Positions 17,003 to 23,628 of a DNA stretch of 64,000 nucleotides are shown in pieces. The first letter of the stretch is position 1, and each line of letters starts with the position of its first letter. The stretch is from Sinorhizobium psoraleae (lineage in GTDB: Bacteria > Pseudomonadota > Alphaproteobacteria > Rhizobiales > Rhizobiaceae), in the NCBI RefSeq assembly GCF_013283645.1, contig NZ_JABEKV010000003.1, positions 744,001 through 808,000 of the forward strand, written 5' to 3'. The position numbers were made by a program, and so were the translations under genes. The notes beneath the pieces were generated by a model. It did no database searches, had not been told where the DNA came from, and worked only from the letters and a program-made list of their open reading frames with translations.

Positions 17003-18253
17003 TCAGTGAAGGTTGGGCTGCGCCCCCATACCCTTTTCGTCGATAAGGAAGCCCCTCTCGAACCGGTCGAGGCGAAATGCTCTTGCGGTCTCCTGCGCCT
17101 GATCGCGGGCGATCAGATGGGCGAAGCAATAGCCGGAGGCGGGCGTCGCCTTGAAGCCGCCATAGCACCAGCCGGCATTCAGATAGAGATTGTCGAGATG
17201 GGTGCGGTCGATGATCGGCGAGCCGTCCATGCTCATGTCCATGATGCCGCCCCAGGAGCGTAGGACACGCACGCGCGACAACGCCGGGATCATAGCCTTG
17301 CCGGCTTCCGCGACATGCTCGACCGTCGCGAGATTGCCGCGCTGGGCGTAGGAATTATAGCCGTCGAGGTCGCCGCCGAAGACGAGCCCGCCCTTGTCCG
17401 ATTGCGACACGTAAAAATGGCCGGCGCCGAAGGTGACGACGCAGTCGATGAAGGGCTTCAGGCCTTCCGAGACGAAGGCCTGAAGCACATGGCTTTCGAT
17501 CGGCAGGCGCAGATCCGCCATCGCCGCCACCTGCGAGGAATTTCCGGCCGCCGCAAGCGCCAGCTTGCCGCAGCCGATGAAGCCCCTCGTCGTTTCGACG
17601 CCGGTGACGCGGCCGTTTTCGCGCCTTATCGCGGTGACCTCGCAGTTCTGAATGATGTCGACGCCACGGCTGTCGGCCCCGCGCGCGTAGCCCCAGGCAA
17701 CGGCGTCGTGGCGCACCGTGCCGCCGCGCCGTTGCAAAAGGCCGCCCTGGATTGGAAAGCGGGCATTGTCGAAATCCAGGAAAGGCAGCATCTCGCGCAC
17801 GGCGGCCTGGTCGAGGAGTTCGGCGTCGACGGCATGCAGCCGCATTGCGTTACCGCGGCGGGTATAGGCATCGCGCTGCGCATCGGAATGATAGAGATTG
17901 AGCACGCCGCGCTGCGAGACCATCGCATTGAAATTGAAGTCCCGCTCTAACCCCTCCCAGAGCTTCATGGAGAGCTCGTAAAACGGGTTGTTTCCAGGTA
18001 GCAGATAGTTGGAGCGGATGATCGTCGTGTTGCGGCCGACATTGCCCGAGCCGACATAGTTCTTCTCGAGCACCGCGACATTGGCAATTCCGAATTCCCT
18101 GGCGAGATAATAGGCTGTCGCCAGCCCGTGACCGCCGCCGCCGACGATCACCACGTCGTAATGCGCCTTGGGCTGAGGGTCCCGCCATGCGGCGCGCCAA
18201 CCGCGGTTACCGGTAAGGCCGTTTAACAGAATGGAGAGAGCTGAGTAGCGCAT
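17003..18253 (-). CDS. soxB: sarcosine oxidase beta subunit
   Basis: A 416-residue DAO-family flavoprotein with the FAD dinucleotide motif (VVIVGGGGHGLATAYYLARE). It has the RHDAVAW segment whose histidine (about residue 182) matches the residue that binds FMN covalently in this family. The subunit carries the sarcosine oxidation site. I placed the start at 18253, giving the family N-terminus MRYSALSILLNGL; the frame stays open far upstream on this strand but overlaps the divergent regulator there. It is the first gene of soxBDAG, with its promoter in the 18254-18349 intergenic segment. Confidence 0.94.
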   Translation of the reverse strand: MRYSALSILLNGLTGNRGWRAAWRDPQPKAHYDVVIVGGGGHGLATAYYLAREFGIANVAVLEKNYVGSGNVGRNTTIIRSNYLLPGNNPFYELSMKLWEGLERDFNFNAMVSQRGVLNLYHSDAQRDAYTRRGNAMRLHAVDAELLDQAAVREMLPFLDFDNARFPIQGGLLQRRGGTVRHDAVAWGYARGADSRGVDIIQNCEVTAIRRENGRVTGVETTRGFIGCGKLALAAAGNSSQVAAMADLRLPIESHVLQAFVSEGLKPFIDCVVTFGAGHFYVSQSDKGGLVFGGDLDGYNSYAQRGNLATVEHVAEAGKAMIPALSRVRVLRSWGGIMDMSMDGSPIIDRTHLDNLYLNAGWCYGGFKATPASGYCFAHLIARDQAQETARAFRLDRFERGFLIDEKGMGAQPNLH

Positions 18254-18349
18254 CGCTGGAATCCCTGAGCATCTGCCCTCTTGATAACGCGGCCGGAATG
18301 GAATGAATTGCAGAAAAGAGACGATTTCCTGTACAAATGGGCCATTGCA

Positions 18350-19303
18350 ATGACCGAGGCGAAAAATGTCCAGAAAATGGGCTTTGTCCTGATCCGCAAT
18401 TTTGCGCTGATGTCCTATGCCTCCGCGATCGAGCCGCTGCGCGCGGCAAATCTGATCGCCGGCCGCGATCTCTATCAGGTGAAGCCCTTGTCCTTCGCCG
18501 GCAGATCGGTCGTCAGTTCCTCCGGCGTTGCCGTCGATTGCGACGACGCGGCCGCAAATGCGAAACATTTTCACACGGTCTTCGTTTGCGCCGGCGGTGG
18601 GCGGGCAGACTGGGAAGAAGCCGCACCCCTCTATCCAGTGCTGCGCAGGCTCTCGCGCGAAGGCGTGCGGATCGGCGGCATTTCCAGCGGCGCTTTCATT
18701 CTTGCGGCGGCCGGTCTCCTCACCAATCGTGATTTCACCATCCACTGGGAACATGCGCCGGTGTTGCGAGAGACATTCCCGGATCTCAGCCCTCGTCAGG
18801 CGCGCTATGTGCTCGACGGCGATCGCATCACCTGCGGCGGCGGCGTTGCGCCGCTCGACATGATGCATGCGCTGATCTCGGAACGGATGGGTTCGCACTT
18901 CGCCCGCCGCGTCAGCGACTGGTATCTTCATACCGCCATCGCGGAACCGGCGGATCCTCAGAGGGCGTCGTCGGCGGAGCGCTTCGGCACCACGCATCCT
19001 GCGCTTCTCGCGATACTCGAAAAGATGGAGGCAACGATCGAGCAGCCTCTTGAGCGCGCCGCCATGGCGCGCTTTGCCGGTATCAGCCCGCGGCATCTGG
19101 ACAGGCTTTTTGCGCAGCACCTCCGATCGGGGTTCCTCGAAACCTACCGGCAGACGCGGTTGCGCCACGCCAGGCGCCTTCTCGAACAGAGCCCTCTCTC
19201 GATCTCGGAGATCGCGTTTGCCACCGGTTTCTCCAGCCCGGGGCATTTCTCACGCGCGTTCAAGGCACTTTTCGATCGGACGCCGGGAGAGTGTCGCCGC
19301 TGA
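18350..19303 (+). CDS. GlxA-family AraC-type transcriptional regulator (GbdR-like)
   Basis: A 317-residue protein. The N-terminal DJ-1/PfpI-like sensing domain (about 10-190; VLIRNFALMSYASAIEPLRA, GGISSGAFILAAAGLL) lacks obvious enzymatic use. It is followed by two AraC helix-turn-helix units (about 220-315; ISPRHLDRLFAQHL, LSISEIAFATGFSSPGHFSR). GlxA/GbdR-type regulators activate betaine, dimethylglycine and sarcosine catabolism. Its position divergent from soxBDAG, 97 bases away, makes that operon the likely target. The start at 18350 is chosen by family alignment; an upstream ATG at 18281 exists. Confidence 0.88.
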   Translation: MTEAKNVQKMGFVLIRNFALMSYASAIEPLRAANLIAGRDLYQVKPLSFAGRSVVSSSGVAVDCDDAAANAKHFHTVFVCAGGGRADWEEAAPLYPVLRRLSREGVRIGGISSGAFILAAAGLLTNRDFTIHWEHAPVLRETFPDLSPRQARYVLDGDRITCGGGVAPLDMMHALISERMGSHFARRVSDWYLHTAIAEPADPQRASSAERFGTTHPALLAILEKMEATIEQPLERAAMARFAGISPRHLDRLFAQHLRSGFLETYRQTRLRHARRLLEQSPLSISEIAFATGFSSPGHFSRAFKALFDRTPGECRR

Positions 19304-19612
19304 ATTTTCTTGTGAGCTGAAGAAATTTTCCTTTGCGGCACAAGCCGGCGCGACGCCGGACGAGGCGGCCAAAGCGTTGCTCGGCGCAGACGCCGTGGCC
19401 GCGCTGACGCATGCGAATTGAACCGGGGCGGTGGACAGAAGCCACCGAAGGACGCCGCCGATAAAAACCGCTTTCGATCTGATGCGCGTGGACGGCCCAT
19501 CGCGGGGCCACTCCGCTTTACATTTCTTTACGTTCGCCCAGAACGCTCGAAACGTCGCTCAGTTAGCTTTCCTCCCTTGCAGCAGGCGCTGCGGAGTGAA
19601 AGGAGACTAACG
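19304..19612. other. 309-base intergenic region before the Spy-like gene
   Basis: No gene is supported. It contains an A/T-rich imperfect inverted segment just after the AraC-type gene (about 19308-19340), which may end that transcript, and the CpxR-type box at 19517-19531 described separately. The promoter of the Spy-like gene should lie between about 19510 and 19600. Confidence 0.5.
19517..19531 (-). promoter_or_regulatory. CpxR-type box upstream of the Spy-like gene
   Basis: Reading on the minus strand the site is GTAAAGAAATGTAAA, a perfect GTAAA-N5-GTAAA direct repeat. This is the enterobacterial CpxR consensus. It lies about 80 bases before the start of a Spy/CpxP-like gene and upstream of an OmpR-family regulator/kinase pair. 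Autoregulation by that pair is the natural inference; binding is not shown. Confidence 0.6.
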
Positions 19613-20161
19613 ATGGAAAACGATGACAAGAACCTGTCGAGCCCGTCCGCCAGCGAACCCGCTTCGAAGGGCTGGGGTCGGCGCGCCGCGATCGGCGGTC
19701 TCGCAGCCGTCACGGTTGTCGGCGGGATCGGTTATGCAGCCGCGCGCAGCGACGATTTCGGCTTCGGCATGGGTCGTTTCGGTATGGGCGGCCAGATGAT
19801 GCACGCGCATATGGGAGGCGGCTTTATGGAACACCGGATCGGCTCCGTGCTCGACGAACTCGATGCGACACCCGAGCAGGAAGACAAGCTTTGGGACATC
19901 ATCGACAAGGCGCGCTCTGAGATCAGGCCGACATTCCGGGACTTCCGCGAGACGCGTGAGGAGGTTATCGAACTCCTCGGCGCGTCGACCATCGACCGCA
20001 CCGCCGCCGAGAAACTGCGCAGTGAGCGCATTGCGGCCATCGACGAGGCCTCGCGCAAGATGACGACCGCGCTCCTCGACGCCGCGGAAGTGCTGACGCC
20101 GGAGCAGCGCGCCAAGCTCGTCGAGCATCTGAAGGAGCGCAGGGGTCACGGTCGGTGGTAA
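19613..20161 (+). CDS. Spy/CpxP-like periplasmic LTXXQ protein
   Basis: A 182-residue protein that starts at an ATG behind AAAGGAG. A Tat- or Sec-like N-terminal anchor (KGWGRRAAIGGLAAVTVVGG, about 19-38) is followed by a Gly/Met/His-rich linker (GMGRFGMGGQMMHAHMGGG). The helical domain has the two LTXXQ-family turns, 'DATPEQEDKL' and LTPEQRAKL. Spy and CpxP are periplasmic chaperone or sensor-inhibitor proteins of envelope stress systems. The Met/His-rich linker might bind metal. It precedes a CpxR/CpxA-like pair, so it may be a target and a feedback partner of that system. Confidence 0.85.
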   Translation: MENDDKNLSSPSASEPASKGWGRRAAIGGLAAVTVVGGIGYAAARSDDFGFGMGRFGMGGQMMHAHMGGGFMEHRIGSVLDELDATPEQEDKLWDIIDKARSEIRPTFRDFRETREEVIELLGASTIDRTAAEKLRSERIAAIDEASRKMTTALLDAAEVLTPEQRAKLVEHLKERRGHGRW

Positions 20162-20172
20162 GACTTGCCCGG

Positions 20173-20257
20173 CTACTGCATGTTTCCTTAAGAACATGCA
20201 ACAATTCAAAAGCGCTACAGCGACCTTTGCGCGTCTGATAGGACGGGCGCGCTGTAG
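20173..20257. repeat. dispersed composite palindrome, family 1, copy a
   Basis: Two nested inverted repeats occur in the gap between the Spy-like gene and its response regulator. TGCATGTT pairs with AACATGCA (20177-20200), and CTACAGCG...CGCTGTAG type arms enclose a conserved core ACCTTTGCGCGTCTGA (20213-20257). Similar elements occur at 39767-39840 and 48234-48277. The function is unknown; they are typical of rhizobial intergenic repeats. Confidence 0.65.
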
Positions 20258-20280
20258 GCAACTCAAACGGAGCGCAAGAA

Positions 20281-20979
20281 ATGGCGGAACGGGTCTTGAT
20301 CGTTGACGACGACACGCGCCTTTCCGCCATGCTTGCCGACTATCTCTCCGGAAACGGATACATCGTCCGCACCGCGCCGACGGCCACGGCGGGCCTCGCT
20401 GATCTCGGCCGCCATGGGCCGGACGCCGTGATCCTCGACGTGATGCTTCCCGACTTCGATGGGTTCGAGACCTGCCGGCGCATGCGCGCCGTCTCAGACG
20501 TGCCGATCCTGATGCTCACGGCCAAGGGCGAAGAGACAGACCGCATCGTCGGGCTGGAGCTCGGGGCGGACGACTATCTGCCGAAGCCGTTCAATCCCCG
20601 CGAACTGCTGGCGCGGCTGAAGGCGATCCTGCGCCGCCGCAATGGCAGCGCGGCGGTTTCGCGTACCTTTCGGTTCGGACGGCTGGAGATCGATCCGGGA
20701 TCCCGCGCGGTCAGGATCGACGGCCGCGAATGTGCGCTGACCAGTTATCAGTTCGACCTGCTTGTGGCGCTTGCCGAAAATGCCGGCCGCACGCTGTCGC
20801 GCGAGCAGTTGATGGACGCGGTCAAAGGCGAGGAGCTGGATGCGTTCGACCGCTCCATCGATGTCCACATATCACGCATCAGGGCGGCCATCGAGAACGA
20901 TCCCAAGCATCCGAGGCGCATCATCACCGTGCGCGGCGCCGGCTATGTCTTCGCCCGTTTCCAGGACGACGAGAGGTAA
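20281..20979 (+). CDS. OmpR-family response regulator (CpxR-like)
   Basis: A 232-residue regulator with a receiver domain (about 1-115) bearing the acidic pair D9/D10, phospho-acceptor D53 (ILDVMLPDFDG) and the conserved lysine in LPKPFNPRELLA. A winged-helix DNA-binding domain (about 130-228; LTSYQFDLLVALAENAG, 'IDVHISRIRAAIE') follows. It is phosphorylated by the histidine kinase 70 bases downstream. The Spy-like gene upstream and its GTAAA-N5-GTAAA box suggest a Cpx-like envelope stress regulator, although RstA- or other OmpR-type roles cannot be excluded. Confidence 0.93.
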   Translation: MAERVLIVDDDTRLSAMLADYLSGNGYIVRTAPTATAGLADLGRHGPDAVILDVMLPDFDGFETCRRMRAVSDVPILMLTAKGEETDRIVGLELGADDYLPKPFNPRELLARLKAILRRRNGSAAVSRTFRFGRLEIDPGSRAVRIDGRECALTSYQFDLLVALAENAGRTLSREQLMDAVKGEELDAFDRSIDVHISRIRAAIENDPKHPRRIITVRGAGYVFARFQDDER

Positions 20980-20980
20980 A

Positions 20981-21025
20981 GCATGTCGCCCAAAAGTGTG
21001 CAGCGGTTTTGGGATAACGACATGC
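20981..21025. repeat. dispersed palindrome, family 2, copy a
   Basis: Arms GCATGTCG and CGACATGC enclose CAAAA/TTTTG and the core AAAAGTGTGCAGCGGTTTT. It lies between the response regulator stop and the histidine kinase start. The same core, with changed arms, recurs at 55687-55734 and in reverse orientation at about 39929-39964. It could form a hairpin in the two-gene transcript and lower kinase expression relative to the regulator. Confidence 0.6.
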
Positions 21026-21049
21026 ATCAAAAAGCAGAGACCTAGAGTG

Positions 21050-22312
21050 ATGCGCAGTCGGCTGTTTCTGAAAATATACCTGACGCTGCTGGCGAGCCTT
21101 GCGGCGGTCGCCGTCGCCAGCGCGGCCTTCGTGTGGCTGGGGCAGGGCGAGGAGGAGTTGAGTTGGCAGAGCCAGCGCGCGCGGTTTGTCACCGCGCTGA
21201 TCCCGCCCGATATGGACCGGCGGTCGGTCGAGGCGACGCTAGAGCGGTTTTCACGGGCCTTCGATGCCGACATAGCGGTCTACGATCCGGGCGGCAAGCT
21301 GATCGCGAGCGCTGGCCGGCCGTTGCCGCCCGACATCGTCGAGCGACCCTGGCACCACGGCAGAGGCAACTTTCACACCATGGTGACCGAGTTGCCCGAC
21401 GGTCGCGCGGTCGCCGCGCGCATGGAGCGGCCTTTTCGCCCGGCCGGCCGCAATCCGCTCGCCTATCTGGCGTTGATCGCCGGCGTCATCGGGCTCGCCG
21501 CCTATCCCGTGGTGCGTCACCTGACCCGCCGGCTGGAGCGGCTGCGCGGGGGCGTGGATGCCTGGGGCAGGGGCGATTTCGTAGCGCGCGTGCCGGAGGA
21601 CGGCAGCGACGAGGTCGCGGCGGTGGCGAAAAGCTTCAACAGGGCGGCCGATCATGTCGAGCGACTGATCAAGTCACACCGCGCTCTGCTCGCCAATGCC
21701 AGCCACGAATTGCGCTCGCCGCTTGCGCGCCTGCGCATGGCGATCGATCTCTATGAGCAGGCGCCGGACAAGAGCCGCAAGGAGGAGATCGTCCGCAACC
21801 TCGCCGAACTGGACACGCTCGTCGAGGAGATCCTGTTGGCGAGCAGGCTGGACCATGTCGAGAAGCTTGATGCGCCAGAGCCCATCGACCTGCTGGCCCT
21901 GGTCTCGGAAGAGGGGGCGCGCAACGGCGTCGAGGTCTCCGGCACGCCGGCGACGGTCACGGGCGATGCGCGCCTCATCGGCAGGCTCGTGCGCAATCTC
22001 ATGCAGAACGCGCTGCGCCACGGCGGCCCACCTGTCACAGCCACTGTCGTGCGCGCAGGCAGCATGGTGGAACTCAGGGTCCGCGATCACGGGCCGGGCA
22101 TACCGGATAGCGAGAGCGCCCGCGTTTTTGAGCCGTTCTACCGGCCCTCGGGACGCAGCGAGGCGACGGGCGGCTGGGGCTTGGGGCTGGCGCTGGTGCG
22201 CCAGATCGCCGAGCGCCACGGCGGCGCGGTCCGTTACGAATCTCCTTCGGACGGCGGCGCCTGCTTCGTCGTGACGCTTCCGGCGAATCGGGCCGCCCGA
22301 ACGATGCACTGA
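21050..22312 (+). CDS. sensor histidine kinase (CpxA-like)
   Basis: A 420-residue membrane kinase. TM1 is about 7-29, a periplasmic loop of about 105 residues follows, and TM2 is about 137-155. A HAMP region (RRLERLRGGVDAWGRGDF) leads to the HisKA domain with phospho-acceptor H219 in SHELRSPLARLRM. The HATPase_c domain has the N box NLMQNALRHGG and the G boxes DHGPGIP and GWGLGLALVRQ. It partners the adjacent OmpR-family regulator. A start at 21050 fits the hydrophobic N-terminus; GTG at 21047 directly precedes it. The gene ends convergently with cysG. Confidence 0.92.
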   Translation: MRSRLFLKIYLTLLASLAAVAVASAAFVWLGQGEEELSWQSQRARFVTALIPPDMDRRSVEATLERFSRAFDADIAVYDPGGKLIASAGRPLPPDIVERPWHHGRGNFHTMVTELPDGRAVAARMERPFRPAGRNPLAYLALIAGVIGLAAYPVVRHLTRRLERLRGGVDAWGRGDFVARVPEDGSDEVAAVAKSFNRAADHVERLIKSHRALLANASHELRSPLARLRMAIDLYEQAPDKSRKEEIVRNLAELDTLVEEILLASRLDHVEKLDAPEPIDLLALVSEEGARNGVEVSGTPATVTGDARLIGRLVRNLMQNALRHGGPPVTATVVRAGSMVELRVRDHGPGIPDSESARVFEPFYRPSGRSEATGGWGLGLALVRQIAERHGGAVRYESPSDGGACFVVTLPANRAARTMH

Positions 22313-22416
22313 GGGATGCTGCCTTTCACTCTGGCTGCGATTTCCGGATCCCACCGGTTGCGGCGACTATCGTCAGATGTTCTCCTTGTGCGCCCGCATG
22401 GCAGGCCCTCCGGAAC

Positions 22417-23628
22417 TCAGCCGGCCTGCGGTAGCGATCTTAGCGCGTCCGATTGGGCGCGCGGCGATGTAGCAGCACCGGCAAGGCTCACGATCCCGTC
22501 TAAGCCGTCGATTCTGGTAAGCCCCTGCGCTCCAGCTCGATGACGCTCGACCGATACGCCCGGTACGATCTCAACGGGAATGCCTTCGCCGTCCAGCCGT
22601 CGGATTTCCTTGCGCATTCCGGCAGATGCGGTGGGGTCGCCGGATTTGAGGCGCACCACGCGCTTGCCTGCCCGGACAAGCCCTATCATCGCATTGTGAA
22701 TCTCTTCGTCGCCATCCGCGGCGCGGCTGCTGTGTCGATTGACGAAAAGGCGCTTTGCTTCCCGGCGGGCGAGTTCGAGCACCTCGTTCGAGATCGGTTC
22801 GTCGAAGAGAATGACATCAGCCGCCTGCAAGGCACGAACGGCCTTCAACGTCAGGAGTTCAGCATCGCCCGGTCCCATGCCGACGATCGTGACGCGGCCG
22901 ATGGAGACGGGGGTCGCGTGCAAGCGATCCATCTCCTCCATCAGCCGCGCCTCGACACCCTCCTCCGGTGTCTCCAGAAACGCGCGATCGACGAACCGCT
23001 CCCAGAAGGCGCGGCGCGGCGCGCCGGGATTCAGTCGGGCGTTGACCCGTTCGCGGATCGCCTGCGCGATCGCCGCCCAGCCCTTGATCGCCGGCGGCAG
23101 CAGGGCTTCGATCCGGCGGCGGATGGCTTGCGCCAGGACCGGGGCCGCGCCGTCGGTCGAGATCGAAACGACGACCGGCGAGCGATTGACGATCGACCCG
23201 AACTGGAACTGGCAGAAGGCCGGCTTGTCGATGACATTGACGGGAACGCTCGCCGAACGCGCGGCATTGAAGAACGCCTCCGCTTCGGCATCGCCATCGC
23301 AATCGCCGATCGCAAGGGCGGCGCCGGAGAAAACGCCGCCGTGCCAGATTTGGTCGTGATGGACGAGGCGGCCGTCCTCGTGTGCGGCGCCACGCTTCAG
23401 GAGGCCCAGAAAGACGTCGCTCAATTGCGAGCGCGGCGCGTGAAGATGAACCTCCGCCCCACAGGCTGCCAGGAGTTCGGCCTTCCAGGCGGCGGCGTCG
23501 CTGCCGCCGGCAATCACGACGCGCTTCTTCTTCAAGCTCCAGAACAGCGGCAGCGTGGCGAGCGGAGCGACGCGTTGCGAGGAGGGCCGTGCGGTCCGGT
23601 CATTCAGCGGCAGCGGCAAGACATCCAT
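22417..23628 (-). CDS. cysG: siroheme synthase CysG with a short, degraded methyltransferase end
   Basis: A 403-residue protein with an N-terminal precorrin-2 dehydrogenase/ferrochelatase half (NAD loop VVIAGGSDAAAWKAELLAA) and a C-terminal uroporphyrinogen-III methyltransferase half starting VTIVGMGPGDAELLTLKAV. The methyltransferase part departs from the family after RLKSGDPT, where an IFGRAGEE-like loop is expected. It then ends about 70 residues early, after VEIVPGVS, in an unrelated tail. So the second half may be frameshifted or pseudogenised. Siroheme is the cofactor of NirB, next to this operon. The start at 23628 follows AGGGGG and overlaps nasA by 29 bases. Confidence 0.82.
   Translation of the reverse strand: MDVLPLPLNDRTARPSSQRVAPLATLPLFWSLKKKRVVIAGGSDAAAWKAELLAACGAEVHLHAPRSQLSDVFLGLLKRGAAHEDGRLVHHDQIWHGGVFSGAALAIGDCDGDAEAEAFFNAARSASVPVNVIDKPAFCQFQFGSIVNRSPVVVSISTDGAAPVLAQAIRRRIEALLPPAIKGWAAIAQAIRERVNARLNPGAPRRAFWERFVDRAFLETPEEGVEARLMEEMDRLHATPVSIGRVTIVGMGPGDAELLTLKAVRALQAADVILFDEPISNEVLELARREAKRLFVNRHSSRAADGDEEIHNAMIGLVRAGKRVVRLKSGDPTASAGMRKEIRRLDGEGIPVEIVPGVSVERHRAGAQGLTRIDGLDGIVSLAGAATSPRAQSDALRSLPQAG

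Noticed and set aside
17003-19246. 747-residue frame extending soxB upstream
   Set aside because: The first 330 residues read antisense to the GlxA/AraC regulator and have no family match; the real soxB start is at 18253.
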